A stretch of DNA of 64,000 bases, taken from Ruminococcus sp. AF46-10NS. Lineage in GTDB: Bacteria; Bacillota; Clostridia; Lachnospirales; Lachnospiraceae. Position 1 is the first letter of the stretch. Every line of letters starts with the position of its first letter. Below the pieces are notes generated by a model that saw only the letters and a list, made by a program, of their open reading frames with translations, made no database searches and was not told where the DNA came from. Shown here one piece after another: positions 1 to 10,211 of the stretch. Location: contig NZ_QRNF01000003.1 in NCBI RefSeq assembly GCF_003474435.1, positions 1-64,000 on the forward strand. The letters run 5' to 3'. Both the position numbers and the translations under genes were made by a program.

Positions 1-153
1 TAACAACATTTTTCCATATTGAAATGACAATAATCCATTTATCATTTTTCCATGTGCAATTATAATAATATCAACGGTCAGGGACGTGAAAAAATATAAA
101 AACTGACCAAAGAAAGAGGGAAAATAAGAAAGATTTAAAAGGAGGAAGAAGTT

Positions 154-1406
154 ATGAATTTTAAAAGAGTAGCAGCATTATTGTTAGCAGGTGCCATGGT
201 AATGACAGCAGTTCCGGTATATGCAAAAGGTGACGATGTTACACTTTCCGTATCCATCTGGACACCAACCAGGAGCCGGGAATCAAAGAAATTCTTGCAG
301 ACTTCACAGAGAAGACAGGAATCAAGACAGAGATTTCCGTTGTTAAATGGGATGAGTACTGGACAATGCTCGAGGCCGGTGCACAGGGTGGTTCCCTTCC
401 GGACGTATTCTGGATGCACTCCAACGAGAGTCAGAGATACATGTCCAACGATATGCTTCTTGATCTGACCGACAAGATCAAAGACAGCGATCTGATCGAT
501 CCGGAGAACTATCCGGAGGATATCTGGGGACTGTATACATACGATGATAAATATTATGCAGTACCGAAGGATATAGATACAATCGCTCTCTGGTACAACA
601 AGACATTATTTGACGAGGCAGGACTTGATTATCCGACAGCTGACTGGACATGGGATGATGTTACAGAGGCAGCTAAGAAGCTTACTAAGGATGATGGTTC
701 CCAGTACGGTCTCGCAATGAGAAATGATAACAACCAGGCCGGATACTACAACCTGATCTATGATAACGGCGGATACATCATCAGCGATGACAAGACAAAA
801 TCCGGCTGGGATGATGAGAAGACGATCGCAGCTATGCAGACACTGGAAGGATGGATCAAGGATGGCGTGATCCCGTCTCTTGAGACAATGTCCGAGAACA
901 ACGAGGACGTACTTTTCGAGGCTGGCAAGATCGCTATGACATGCCAGGGCTCCTGGATGCTTGCAGCATTTAAAGAGAACGAGTACACAGCAGCTAACTG
1001 TGATTGTGTAGAGCTTCCTAAAAACGCTGAGACAGGCAGAAGAGCTTCCTTATATAACGGACTTGGATGGGCAGCATCTGCTTCCGGTGAGCACACAGAC
1101 GAAGCTTGGCAGCTGATCGAGTACCTCGGATCCAAAGAGGCTCAGGAGAAACAGGCTGAGCTTGGTGTTACAATGAGTGCATACAAGGATACATCTGATG
1201 CATGGGCTAAATCCGCAGACTTCAACCTTCAGGCTTATCTGAACATGATGGATGACATGGTAATCCGTCCATACTCCAAATCTACTGTAACATGGGAGAA
1301 CGAGGACAACGAGATCCTTAAAGGCGTATACACAGGCGACATCACAATGGAAGAGGCTTGCAAGCAGATGGCTGATCAGATGAACGAGAAGCTGGCTGAG
1401 GAGTAA
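154..1406 (+). pseudogene. Sugar ABC transporter substrate-binding protein, frameshifted
   Basis: This is an extracellular solute-binding protein (family 1, MalE-like) that should capture an oligosaccharide for the permeases encoded next. The start ATG at 154 follows AAAGGAGG, and the first 24 residues form a signal peptide ending in VYA. The frame breaks just after codon Trp-36 (bases 259-261), where TGGAC replaces the TGGGAC needed to read W-D-T-N-Q-E-P-G. Translation continues in another frame to the stop at 1406. Restoring one base gives a normal 417-residue protein. The downstream frame is intact, with typical family-1 motifs such as ALWYNKTLFDEAGL. The locus has two alpha-galactosidases, so raffinose-family oligosaccharides or melibiose are the likely ligands (inference). 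A sequencing error is more likely than a dead gene. Confidence 0.85.
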
Positions 1407-1442
1407 GCATTAAGAAACACCGATAATTAAGTGCAGTAATGA

Positions 1443-1474
1443 GAGGGGCCGCCGCACTCAGGTGCAGCGGCCTC
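1443..1474 (+). promoter_or_regulatory. Intercistronic hairpin between binding protein and permease
   Basis: A GC-rich inverted repeat (arms about 1445-1457 and 1462-1474, four-base loop, one mismatch) lies between the binding-protein stop and the permease start. It has no U-run, so it is not a standard terminator. Such hairpins often protect the upstream mRNA or limit read-through, giving more binding protein than permease. That role is inferred. Confidence 0.6.
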
Positions 1475-1505
1475 ATACATAGAAGGAATAGAAGGAGTGA
1501 TTCTT

Positions 1506-2408
1506 ATGGCTAAAACTACCAAGTCACAGGCACGGACAAAGAGAGAGCGCAGTGAGTTCCTCTGGGGCTGGCTGTTTATTCTCCCAACAACCATCGGATT
1601 GATCGTATTGAACATCATTCCGATCTTCCAGACTATTTACCAGAGCTTTTTCAAAACAGGAGATTTTGGTAAAGGAAATATCTTTATCGGCTTACAGAAC
1701 TATCAGAAGGTTTTTGCAGATAAAGAGATCTGGCAGGCACTGATCAACACATTCAAATATGCGATCGTGGAGGTCCCTTTTTCCATTGCCATCGCACTTG
1801 TTCTTGCAGTACTTCTTAACAGAAAGATGAAGGGCCGTTCTGTTTACAGAACCATCATCTTCCTCCCGATGGTAGCAGCTCCGGCAGCGGTAGCCATGGT
1901 ATGGAGATGGCTGTTCAACTCTGATTATGGTCTTATCAATAACGTTTTCCATGTTCATGTAAACTGGGTTTCTAATCCGAAAATTGCAGTATTTGCAGTT
2001 GCGATCATCGGTGTATGGTCTATCATCGGTTACAATATGGTTCTTTTCCTGTCAGGACTTCAGGAAATCCCGAGAGATTATTATGAAGCTGCATCTATTG
2101 ACGGTGCTACAGGTGTGAATGCATTCTTTAACATCACGATCCCGCTTCTTTCACCAACCATTTTCTTCGTACTTGTTACCCGTGTGATCGGATCCCTTCA
2201 GGTATTCGACCTGATCTATATGGTTATTGACAAGTCAAACCCGGCACTTACCAAGACTCAGTCACTGGTTTATCTGTTCTATAAATATGCATTTATCAAT
2301 AAGAACATGGGATACGGCGCTACGATCGTAGTAGTACTTCTTATTATCACCATGATCCTGACAGTATTCCAGATGATCGGTCAGAAGAAATGGGTATTCT
2401 ACAACTAA
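1506..2408 (+). CDS. Sugar ABC transporter permease, MalF/UgpA type
   Basis: This is the first membrane subunit of a carbohydrate uptake ABC transporter (CUT1 family). It has about six hydrophobic segments after a basic cytoplasmic N-terminus. The permease coupling loop is visible as EAASIDGATGVNAFFNITIPLL, the EAA motif that docks onto the ATPase. ATG 1506 is preferred over the in-frame GTG at 1497 because GAAGGAG at 1491-1497 is correctly spaced only for the ATG. It is followed 15 bases later by the second permease. No ATPase gene lies in the locus; CUT1 importers of Clostridia commonly share one MsmK-type ATPase encoded elsewhere. Confidence 0.92.
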   Translation: MAKTTKSQARTKRERSEFLWGWLFILPTTIGLIVLNIIPIFQTIYQSFFKTGDFGKGNIFIGLQNYQKVFADKEIWQALINTFKYAIVEVPFSIAIALVLAVLLNRKMKGRSVYRTIIFLPMVAAPAAVAMVWRWLFNSDYGLINNVFHVHVNWVSNPKIAVFAVAIIGVWSIIGYNMVLFLSGLQEIPRDYYEAASIDGATGVNAFFNITIPLLSPTIFFVLVTRVIGSLQVFDLIYMVIDKSNPALTKTQSLVYLFYKYAFINKNMGYGATIVVVLLIITMILTVFQMIGQKKWVFYN

Positions 2409-2423
2409 AAAGGGGGATTAACC

Positions 2424-3263
2424 ATGGATAGTATGGAAACAAAAAAGAAATTAACCACTATTTTAATACATGTCATACTGATCATTGTGTCCATTACGAT
2501 GCTTGTGCCATTTATCTGGATGATCCTGACAGCTTTTAAATCTGTAACTGAAGCAACATCTGTAGATCCTTTCACCATTTTCCCTAAAATATGGAGAAAA
2601 GACGCATTTATTTCTGTTATCAATAACATGAACTTCCTGCTTCTGTACAAGAATACACTGCTTCTGATCTTCTTCCGAGTAGTGTGCGCAGTTCTTACAG
2701 CAACTATGGCAGGCTATGCATTTGGACGTCTGAACTTCAAGGGCCGTGATCTCTGCTTCGGTCTTGTACTGTTCCAGATGATGGTTCCGGTACAGATCTT
2801 CATCATCCCACAGTACCTGATGGTCAGCAAGATGGGTATGCTGAATACGATCTTTGCCCTTGTATTCCCAGGTATTGTCACAGCGTTCGGTACCTTCCTT
2901 CTGAGACAGGGATATATGGGATTGCCGAAGGATCTGGAGGAGGCTGCCAGACTTGACGGATGTAACATCGGGCAGACATTCCTTTACATCATGGCACCAC
3001 TTACAAGATCCAGTATGGTTGCACTTGGAATTTTTACAGCTGTATTCGCATTCAAAGACCTGATGTGGCCGATGATCGTTAATACAGATAAGGATATGCT
3101 GGTACTTTCTTCCGCACTTGCAAAGATGCAGGGCCAGTATGTGTCCAAATTCCCGGAACTGATGGCTGCATCTCTGATCGCCTGCATTCCGATGATCGTG
3201 ATCTACATGATCTTCCAGAAACAGTTTATCGAAGGTATTGCTACCAGCGGTGGAAAACTGTAA
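2424..3263 (+). CDS. Sugar ABC transporter permease, MalG/UgpE type
   Basis: This is the second membrane subunit of the CUT1 importer, 279 residues with about six membrane spans. The EAA loop reads EEAARLDGCNIGQTFLYIMAPL near residues 172-193. ATG 2424 follows GGGGGATT at close spacing, 15 bases after the MalF-type gene, so the two are surely co-transcribed. The C-terminus (FIEGIATSGGKL) is the standard ending of this family. The gene is followed by a 180-base spacer with two inverted repeats and then by the GH36 alpha-galactosidase, which supports uptake of alpha-galactosides. Confidence 0.92.
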   Translation: MDSMETKKKLTTILIHVILIIVSITMLVPFIWMILTAFKSVTEATSVDPFTIFPKIWRKDAFISVINNMNFLLLYKNTLLLIFFRVVCAVLTATMAGYAFGRLNFKGRDLCFGLVLFQMMVPVQIFIIPQYLMVSKMGMLNTIFALVFPGIVTAFGTFLLRQGYMGLPKDLEEAARLDGCNIGQTFLYIMAPLTRSSMVALGIFTAVFAFKDLMWPMIVNTDKDMLVLSSALAKMQGQYVSKFPELMAASLIACIPMIVIYMIFQKQFIEGIATSGGKL

Positions 3264-3291
3264 TCAGAAATATTACATAAGGTAATACAAG

Positions 3292-3349
3292 ACCGCTGAC
3301 AATGTATATAACTGAGGATTTGGTTATTAAGGTTGTCAGCGGTATTTTT
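3292..3349 (+). terminator. Inverted repeat with U-rich tail in the importer/alpha-galactosidase spacer
   Basis: ACCGCTGACAA at 3292-3302 is perfectly complementary to TTGTCAGCGGT at 3333-3343, with a 30-base loop and then ATTTTTA. It could terminate or attenuate between the importer and GH36. A second small hairpin (3402-3419, GCGGATA and TATCCGC around TTTT) sits just before the GH36 ribosome binding site. Confidence 0.5.
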
Positions 3350-3443
3350 ATCGAAGTAAAAGCCAAAATGAACAGTCATTTGATGATTCTTAAGGAAAGA
3401 GGCGGATATTTTTATCCGCAGTAAACGAAAAAAGGAGAAAATT

Positions 3444-5663
3444 ATGCCGATCAAATTTCACGAGGGATCAAAGACATTCCACATTTATAACAAACATTTA
3501 AGTTACATCACCTGTATCATGGAAAATGGTCAGATGGAGAATCTGTACTATGGAAAAGCTATCCGCGATAAAGAGGATTTCAGTTATCTTCATGAAGAGA
3601 TCATGCGTTCCCTGATGGCTGTATGCGTTCCGGAACCGGGACTTCTTTCCATGCAGTATACCAAACAGGAGTATCCTGTTTACGGAACCGGTGATTACAG
3701 AAGCCCGGCTCTTACTGTTCGTCAGGAAAACGGAAGCGAGATCGCAGATTTCAAATATGTTTCTCATAAGATCTATGGCGGCAAGAAGAAGCTTGCAGGT
3801 CTTCCGGCAACTTATACAGAAAGTGATGAGGAAGCAACATCTCTGGATATCACACTTCATGATTCTGTGATGGATACAGATCTTATTCTTACATATTCCG
3901 TATATGAGGATTATCCGGTGATCACCAGAAGCGCACGCCTTGTTCAGAAAGGGGATCAGAAGATCCGTCTTGAGAACGTGATGAGTGCAGCAGTGGAGTT
4001 CCCGGATATGGATTATGAGATGATCCATCTTTCCGGTGCGTGGGCACGTGAGCGCTATGTAAAAACACGTAAACTTGAGATGGGTACACAGGCTGTACAG
4101 AGTCTTGCAGGAACCGGTTCCAGCTCTGAGCAGAATCCGTTTATCGCACTGAAGCGTCCTCATACAACAGAAGACACAGGCGAGGTTTTCGGCTTCAGCT
4201 TTGTGTACAGCGGCAACTTCCTTGCACAGGTTGAGGTTTCCACCTACGAGATGACACGAGTTATGATGGGAATCAATCCTCAGGGATTTTCCTGGGAGCT
4301 TTCCAGAGATGAGGAATTCCAGACTCCGGAGGTTGTTATGGTATACAGCGATAAGGGCTTAAACGGAATGAGCCAGGCTTACCACAGATTGTACCGTGAC
4401 CGCCTGATGCGCGGAAAATGGAGAAATCACGCTCGCCCGATCCTTCTTAATAACTGGGAAGCAACCTATTTTGATTTTGATGAGGAAAAAATCCTCAATA
4501 TTGCAAAAAAAGCCAAAGAGGTTGGGGTAGAGCTGTTCGTTCTGGATGACGGATGGTTCGGAACAAGAAACGATGATTACCAGGGCCTTGGCGACTGGTT
4601 TGTAAATAAGAACAAGCTTCCAAACGGAATTTCCGGACTTTCCCGTAAGATCGAGGAGATGGGACTGAAATTCGGTCTCTGGGTAGAGCTTGAGATGGTA
4701 AACAAGAACAGTGACTGCTACAGAGCACATCCGGACTGGATCATCGGAGCACCGGACCGTTTTGAGTCCCATTCAAGACATCAGCACGTTCTTGATTTTT
4801 CCAGACCTGAGGTTGTGGATTTCATCTACGATTCTATCTCCAAAGTTATCGAGGAATCTTCCATTTCCTACATTAAATGGGATATGAACCGTTACATGTC
4901 TGAGCCTTTCAGCCGCGGCGCATCTGCAGCAGATCAGGGTAAGACCATGCATAAATATATCCTTGGTGTTTATGAGCTGTATACAAGACTGACAGAGAGA
5001 TTTCCTGACATCCTCTTTGAATCCTGCGCAAGCGGCGGAGCAAGATTTGATCCGGGAATGCTGTATTTTGCACCGCAGACATGGACCAGTGATGATACCG
5101 ATGCTGCTGAGAGAGAAAAGATCCAGTACGGTACCTCCTTTGTCTATCCGATCGTCAGCATGGGATCTCATGTATCGGCAGTACCGAATCATCAGCTGCA
5201 CCGTACCACACCGCTTTCCACAAGAGCAAATGTGGCATATTTCGGAACCTTTGGCTATGAGCTGGATCTGAACCTTTTAAGTGCCAAAGAGATCGAAGAG
5301 GTAAAGGCACAGGTGGAATTCATGAAGGAACATCGTGACCTGATCCAGGTGGAGGGTGATTTCTACCGTATCTTAAGCCCGTTCGAAGGAAATGATACTG
5401 CATGGATGGTTGTTTCCAGAGACAAAAAACAGGCAGTTGCCGGATACTATGAAAGACTGAACAAGGTCAATGCTTCCTGGATGCGTCTGCGCTTCAAAGG
5501 TCTTGACGAGGATCAGCTTTACAGAGTAAAATGGGAAGATAAGTGCCTGAAAGCTTACGGAAATGAGCTGATGTATGCAGGAATCCCGGTTGATCGTGAC
5601 TACTGCAATAAGACAAACGGTGATTTCCATTCTGTATTGTATACAATTGAAGCAGAGGACTGA
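3444..5663 (+). CDS. Alpha-galactosidase, glycoside hydrolase family 36
   Basis: This enzyme hydrolyses terminal alpha-1,6-galactosyl residues of melibiose, raffinose and stachyose. At 739 residues it matches bacterial group-I GH36 enzymes such as AgaA and RafA. An N-terminal beta-sandwich of about 320 residues precedes the (beta/alpha)8 barrel, which opens with NNWEATYFDF and the LDDGWFG motif. The nucleophile is Asp-480 in KWDMNRYM. The acid/base is in the SDDTDAAER motif (Asp-550/551). There is no signal peptide, so it acts in the cytoplasm on imported oligosaccharides. ATG 3444 follows AAAAGGAG. It lies downstream of the importer and upstream of an AraC regulator. Confidence 0.95.
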   Translation: MPIKFHEGSKTFHIYNKHLSYITCIMENGQMENLYYGKAIRDKEDFSYLHEEIMRSLMAVCVPEPGLLSMQYTKQEYPVYGTGDYRSPALTVRQENGSEIADFKYVSHKIYGGKKKLAGLPATYTESDEEATSLDITLHDSVMDTDLILTYSVYEDYPVITRSARLVQKGDQKIRLENVMSAAVEFPDMDYEMIHLSGAWARERYVKTRKLEMGTQAVQSLAGTGSSSEQNPFIALKRPHTTEDTGEVFGFSFVYSGNFLAQVEVSTYEMTRVMMGINPQGFSWELSRDEEFQTPEVVMVYSDKGLNGMSQAYHRLYRDRLMRGKWRNHARPILLNNWEATYFDFDEEKILNIAKKAKEVGVELFVLDDGWFGTRNDDYQGLGDWFVNKNKLPNGISGLSRKIEEMGLKFGLWVELEMVNKNSDCYRAHPDWIIGAPDRFESHSRHQHVLDFSRPEVVDFIYDSISKVIEESSISYIKWDMNRYMSEPFSRGASAADQGKTMHKYILGVYELYTRLTERFPDILFESCASGGARFDPGMLYFAPQTWTSDDTDAAEREKIQYGTSFVYPIVSMGSHVSAVPNHQLHRTTPLSTRANVAYFGTFGYELDLNLLSAKEIEEVKAQVEFMKEHRDLIQVEGDFYRILSPFEGNDTAWMVVSRDKKQAVAGYYERLNKVNASWMRLRFKGLDEDQLYRVKWEDKCLKAYGNELMYAGIPVDRDYCNKTNGDFHSVLYTIEAED

Positions 5664-5721
5664 TTTCTGTAAATGATGGAATAAAAGCTGTCAGCGAAAA
5701 AACATCCGCCTGACCAGAAAA

Positions 5722-5755
5722 AATAACAGGCCGCCGGATATGGCGGTCTGTTATT
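5722..5755 (+). terminator. Hairpin after the GH36 gene
   Basis: AATAACAGGCCGCC at 5722-5735 pairs with GGCGGTCTGTTATT at 5742-5755 through one G-U pair, with a six-base loop. The T-run is poor, so it could be a weak terminator or an mRNA 3'-end stabiliser before the AraC gene. Confidence 0.5.
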
Positions 5756-5813
5756 GGGTGGCGAAGCAGCTCACGGGCGGAAACATAATATATGACATCA
5801 GGGAGGTGAAAAG

Positions 5814-6734
5814 TTGCTTCATACAGTTGGTTTTACAAACTCAGACAGCTATAAATGTCTGGAGAATTTAAAGAAAGGTGCGGTGGATCTCTGTCTTACT
5901 TACTGTGGGTGGGAAAGCTGTGATCCGGGACATCGATTTGGACCAAATAAAAGGATCTCTCATGTACTTCATATCGTGGAATCCGGAACCGGGGTTTTTG
6001 AGATGGATGGACACCAGTATCATCTGAGCGGCGGAGAAGCATTTCTGATCCCATCCGGTGTGGAGGCCTGGTATGAGGCAGACATGGATAATCCCTGGAC
6101 GTACCGCTGGGTAGGATTTGAGGGAATGACTGCAGAGGAAGTGATCCATGTAAGTGGCTTCAGCCGGGAAAATCCGGTCCGAAGGATCCACTGCATGGAA
6201 AATGCGGCGAAGTATATTGATGCAATGGTACGGACCAACAAGCTTGTTTTTGAAAATGAGCTGAAACGGAACGGACTTCTGATGCTTCTTTTTTCTGATC
6301 TGATCACGGATAACAGAGATGCATGTCTGAGAGAAGGCAAGCTTCTCCCATCCCACAGATATCCCAATTCCGTCTATGTGGAGCATGCAGTGGATTACAT
6401 TGCAGCCAATTTTGACAAGAGGCTTAAGATCAATGAACTGGCAGACCGCATTGGAGTAAACCGGAGCTATCTTACCAGCTCGTTTAAAAAAAGCCTCGGA
6501 TGCTCGCCACAGGAATATCTTATGAATCTTCGCATCGAGAAGGCAAAGACTCTTTTGAAAAACGGAGATATTCAGGTCAGTGAAGTTGCTGTAAGAGTCG
6601 GGTATGGAGATCCCCTGGCTTTTTCAAAGGTATTCAAGGCAAGAACAGGAAGAAGTCCGAGAGAATATAAGGAAGAAAAGAGAAAACTTGTAATAAAGGG
6701 AAAGAAGGGGGATTATACGGAAACCGAAGCCTGA
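5814..6734 (+). CDS. AraC-family transcriptional regulator with N-terminal cupin domain
   Basis: This is a sugar-responsive activator of the MsmR/RafR type, 306 residues. A cupin ligand-binding domain spans about residues 35-95 (HIVESGTGVFEMDGHQYHLSGGEAFLIPSG). Two C-terminal helix-turn-helix motifs span about residues 200-300 (INELADRIGVNRSYLTSSFKK and VSEVAVRVGYGDPLAFSKVFKA). The start is TTG 5814, chosen because GGGAGGTGA at 5801-5809 sits five bases upstream and no ATG fits. Its position between GH36 and GH4 suggests it controls the alpha-galactoside genes (inference). Confidence 0.9.
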   Translation: MLHTVGFTNSDSYKCLENLKKGAVDLCLTYCGWESCDPGHRFGPNKRISHVLHIVESGTGVFEMDGHQYHLSGGEAFLIPSGVEAWYEADMDNPWTYRWVGFEGMTAEEVIHVSGFSRENPVRRIHCMENAAKYIDAMVRTNKLVFENELKRNGLLMLLFSDLITDNRDACLREGKLLPSHRYPNSVYVEHAVDYIAANFDKRLKINELADRIGVNRSYLTSSFKKSLGCSPQEYLMNLRIEKAKTLLKNGDIQVSEVAVRVGYGDPLAFSKVFKARTGRSPREYKEEKRKLVIKGKKGDYTETEA

Positions 6735-6756
6735 TCCTGTGATATATTTCACGAAG

Positions 6757-6817
6757 AAAAAAACTCTCTGTCTGTGCCAGAATATATAAAATTCTGGTAT
6801 CGGGCAGAGAGTTTTTT
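6757..6817 (+). terminator. Rho-independent terminator after araC-type gene
   Basis: AAAAAACTCTCTG near 6758-6770 pairs with CAGAGAGTTTTTT at 6805-6817, with an inner CCAGAAT/ATTCTGG stem. The A-rich 5' arm makes it bidirectional. Confidence 0.85.
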
Positions 6818-7045
6818 ATGTCATAAGAAATGTTATAGAAAATTACTTCTGGGTATCTCATGCAACAAAACAACAATTATTAACATCAAAGTACATATTT
6901 TAAACAAGTTTCCGGTAGTATGATAAGCTCACAAGGAAAACGAAGCGGGACTGCACCGCAGAAATAGCAGAAAATCAGGAATTTTAAAGAAAAATATAAC
7001 AATTCCGGATAAGAGATCTAATAAAGAGAACAGGAGGAAACGAAC
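6818..7045 (+). other. Intergenic region upstream of GH4 alpha-galactosidase
   Basis: No gene is seen. A TATGAT -10-like hexamer lies at 6919-6924 with no convincing -35, as expected for a promoter needing an AraC activator. GGAGG at 7033-7037 is the ribosome binding site for the GH4 gene. Confidence 0.4.
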
Positions 7046-8371
7046 ATGATCAAAATTACATTCATGGGAGCAGGAAGCACGGTTTTCGCAAGAAATGTAC
7101 TTGGTGACTGTATGTGTACACCGGCACTTCGCGAGAGCGAGATCGCACTTTATGATATCGATGAGAAGAGGCTGGAGGATTCCAGAATTATCTTAAGTGC
7201 CATCAACCACAACGTAAACGAGGACCGCGCAGTGATCAAAACCTATCTCGGTGCCGAGAACCGTAAAGATGCACTTCGTGATGCGGATTTCGTAGTTAAT
7301 GCCATTCAGGTAGGCGGTTATGAGCCATGTACAGTAACAGACTTTGAGATCCCGAAGAAATACGGCATCAAACAGACAATCGCAGATACCCTGGGAATCG
7401 GCGGAATCATGCGTGCACTTCGTACTATTCCGGTTCTGGAAGAGTTTGCCCGGGACATGGAAGAGGTCTGCCCGAACACTCTGTTCCTGAACTACTCCAA
7501 CCCTATGGCAATGCTTACCGGATATATGCAGCGTTTTACAAAGATCCGTACAGTAGGCCTCTGCCACAGCGTTCAGGTCTGCTCCCAGAAGCTTCTTGAG
7601 GGAATGGGAATGGAAGACAAGCTTGAGGGACGTACTGAGCTGATCGCAGGTATCAACCACATGGCATGGCTCCTTGAGATCCACGACAAAGACGGAAATG
7701 ATCTGTATCCGGAGATCCGCAGAATTGCCGAGGAGAAGAATACCTCCGGCGAGAAGCATGAGGACATGGTGCGTTATGAGTATATCCGTCATCTTGGATA
7801 CTACTGCACAGAGTCCAGTGAGCACAATGCAGAGTACAATCCGTTCTTTATTAAATCCAGATATCCGGAGATGATCGAGGAGTTCAATATCCCGCTTGAC
7901 GAATATCCGAGAAGATGTATCAAACAGATCGAGGGCTGGGAAAAAGAGCGCGAGGATATCCTCAAGGATGGCAAGATCGGCCATGAGAGAAGTAAAGAGT
8001 ATGCTTCCTACATCATGGAGGCTGTTGTTACAAACACACCGTACAAGATTGGTGGAAATGTTCTTAACAACGGTTATATCGACAACCTTCCGTCAGATGC
8101 CTGCGTAGAGGTTCCATGTTATATCGACGGAACCGGCGTACACCCGGTAAAAGTGGGCAAGCTTCCTACACAGCTGGCAGCTATGAACTCATCCAATGTC
8201 AGCCCGCAGCTCCTTGCTATTGAGGCAGCAGTGACCAAAGACCGCCAGAAGATCTATCAGGCAGCTATGATGGATCCTCACACAGGTGCAGAGCTGAATA
8301 TCAAAGATATCCAGGCAATGTGTGATGAGCTGATCGAGGCACATGGAGATTATATGAAGATGTACCGCTAA
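7046..8371 (+). CDS. melA: Alpha-galactosidase, glycoside hydrolase family 4 (NAD- and Mn-dependent)
   Basis: GH4 enzymes cleave glycosides by a redox-elimination route that needs NAD+ and a divalent metal. The Rossmann motif GAGSTVFARN is at residues 8-17, and metal ligand Cys-173 lies in C-H-S-V (173-176). In this family CHSV marks alpha-galactosidases, CHE marks alpha-glucosidases and CNVP marks phospho-glycosidases, so a MelA-type activity is the best call. Its 441 residues match the family. It is cytoplasmic, with no signal peptide. It follows the AraC-type regulator and adds a second, unrelated alpha-galactosidase to the locus. An alpha-glucosidase side activity cannot be excluded. Confidence 0.9.
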   Translation: MIKITFMGAGSTVFARNVLGDCMCTPALRESEIALYDIDEKRLEDSRIILSAINHNVNEDRAVIKTYLGAENRKDALRDADFVVNAIQVGGYEPCTVTDFEIPKKYGIKQTIADTLGIGGIMRALRTIPVLEEFARDMEEVCPNTLFLNYSNPMAMLTGYMQRFTKIRTVGLCHSVQVCSQKLLEGMGMEDKLEGRTELIAGINHMAWLLEIHDKDGNDLYPEIRRIAEEKNTSGEKHEDMVRYEYIRHLGYYCTESSEHNAEYNPFFIKSRYPEMIEEFNIPLDEYPRRCIKQIEGWEKEREDILKDGKIGHERSKEYASYIMEAVVTNTPYKIGGNVLNNGYIDNLPSDACVEVPCYIDGTGVHPVKVGKLPTQLAAMNSSNVSPQLLAIEAAVTKDRQKIYQAAMMDPHTGAELNIKDIQAMCDELIEAHGDYMKMYR

Positions 8372-8416
8372 ATGAAAGGTATGTCAGGGGACTCCCGAGC
8401 AGTTTTCTGAATAGAC

Positions 8417-8453
8417 AGGCCGGATCATTAAAATGGATGTTCCGGCCTTTTTA
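8417..8453 (+). terminator. Rho-independent terminator after melA
   Basis: AGGCCGGA at 8417-8424 pairs with TCCGGCCT at 8441-8448, followed by TTTTT. Confidence 0.88.
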
Positions 8454-8536
8454 TGATGTAAAATGTTGATGTTTTTTCACAGGAATATTATAATTGGGAT
8501 ATGTATTTCAGTAAATAATACGGGAGGATTTTTATA

Positions 8537-10141
8537 ATGGGAGTAAACGAGGCAAAAACAGCGATTCTTGAGAACCGCACAGCACTTGGAATCGAGTTTG
8601 GTTCTACAAGGATCAAGGCAGTTCTGGTTGATGATAAGAACCAGCCTATCGCATCCGGCGGTTACGGATGGGAGAATCAGTATGTGGATGGTATCTGGAC
8701 ATACAGCCTGGAGGAAATCTGGAAAGGTCTCCAGGCCAGCTATCAGGATATGGCAAAAGATGTCCGGGAAAAATATGGAGTGGAGCTGACAAGCGTAGGG
8801 GCTTTTGGAGTCAGTGCCATGATGCACGGATATATGCCGTTTAACAAAGCTGGCGAGCTGATGGTTCCGTTCCGCACATGGAGAAACAATATCACAGGTG
8901 AGGCATCTGAGAAACTTGGAGAACTTTTCCATTATAATATCCCTCAGAGATGGAGCATTGCACATCTGTACCAGGCGATCTTAAACGGCGAGGAGCATGT
9001 GAAAGATATTGATTATATCACAACTCTGGAAGCCTATGTACACTGGAAGCTTACCGGAAAAAGAGTTCTGGGTATCGGTGATGCGGCAGGTATGTTCCCC
9101 ATCGACAGCGAAACAAAAGACTACAATGAGGAGATGGTGAAGAAATTTGATGAGCTGGTAGCTCCTTATGGATTCCCATGGAAACTCCGCGATATCATGC
9201 CGGAGGTTATGGTTGCAGGACAGGATGCGGGTACTCTTACAGAAGAAGGAGCAAAGCTTCTTGATGTAACCGGCAGACTGAAAGCAGGAATCCCGATGTG
9301 TCCGCCTGAGGGAGACGCAGGAACCGGTATGGTTGCCACAAACAGTGTGCGTCAGCGGACAGGAAATGTTTCAGCAGGAACTTCTGTATTTGCCATGATC
9401 GTCCTGGAAAAAGCCCTTTCCAAACCGTACAAAGAGATCGATATGGTCACAACACCTGCCGGTGATCCGGTTGCCATGGCACATTCCAACAACTGCACAT
9501 CTGATTTGAATGCCTGGGTGAATGTGTTTAAGGAATTTATGGAAGCAATGGGCATGGAAGTGGATATGGACAAATTGTTCGGAACACTTTACAATAAAGC
9601 AATGGAGGGAGATCCTGACTGTGGCGGACTTCTTTCCTATTGTTATTTCTCAGGTGAGCATATGACTGGCTTTGAGGAGGGACGTCCTCTGTTTGTCCGC
9701 TCTCCGGAGAGCAAATTTACACTTGCCAATTTTATGAGAAACAATCTTTATACCTGTCTTGGAGCTATGCGTGTAGGTCTTGATATCCTTCTTAATCAGG
9801 AGCATGTGAAGATCGACAAGCTTCTTGGACATGGCGGCCTCTTTAAGACAAAAGGTGTTGGCCAGCAGATCCTTGCAGATGCAGTGAATGCACCGGTTTC
9901 CGTTATGTCAACTGCCGGGGAAGGCGGAGCCTGGGGAATCGCACTTCTGGCATCTTATCTCATTAACAAAAAAGATGGTGAAGATCTTGCTGATTTCCTG
10001 GATGAAAATGTATTTAAAGGAAACGAAGGCAGCACACTGGCACCGGAAGCAGAAGGTGTGAAGGGATTTGATGCGTTCATGGACCGGTACATGAAAGGCC
10101 TTGGTATTGAGCGGGCAGCTGTAGAATCCAGGATCTGGTAA
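8537..10141 (+). CDS. FGGY-family carbohydrate kinase
   Basis: This is a sugar kinase of the FGGY/xylulokinase superfamily (actin-like ATPase fold), 534 residues. The first phosphate motif is [15 protein letters not shown] near residue 16. The family's central signature region is around [29 protein letters not shown], and the adenosine motif [14 protein letters not shown] lies near residues 432-445. Substrate cannot be read from sequence; homologues are annotated as xylulo-, ribulo- or fuculokinase-like. Galactose released by the upstream alpha-galactosidases is normally phosphorylated by GalK, a different superfamily, so this kinase probably serves another sugar. It has its own leader after the melA terminator. 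Confidence 0.85.
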   Translation: MGVNEAKTAILENRTALGIEFGSTRIKAVLVDDKNQPIASGGYGWENQYVDGIWTYSLEEIWKGLQASYQDMAKDVREKYGVELTSVGAFGVSAMMHGYMPFNKAGELMVPFRTWRNNITGEASEKLGELFHYNIPQRWSIAHLYQAILNGEEHVKDIDYITTLEAYVHWKLTGKRVLGIGDAAGMFPIDSETKDYNEEMVKKFDELVAPYGFPWKLRDIMPEVMVAGQDAGTLTEEGAKLLDVTGRLKAGIPMCPPEGDAGTGMVATNSVRQRTGNVSAGTSVFAMIVLEKALSKPYKEIDMVTTPAGDPVAMAHSNNCTSDLNAWVNVFKEFMEAMGMEVDMDKLFGTLYNKAMEGDPDCGGLLSYCYFSGEHMTGFEEGRPLFVRSPESKFTLANFMRNNLYTCLGAMRVGLDILLNQEHVKIDKLLGHGGLFKTKGVGQQILADAVNAPVSVMSTAGEGGAWGIALLASYLINKKDGEDLADFLDENVFKGNEGSTLAPEAEGVKGFDAFMDRYMKGLGIERAAVESRIW

Positions 10142-10211
10142 AGAGCAGAGCGGATTGAAATATAAATCTTTGATTTACAGGAACAATGAAAATGAAATCA
10201 GAGGAATATAA

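Noticed and set aside
1..153. Promoter for the first importer gene (TTATCA at 39-44 and TATAAT at 61-66)
   Set aside because: The -35 match is poor and the window begins here, so I cannot tell whether the operon starts at this point.
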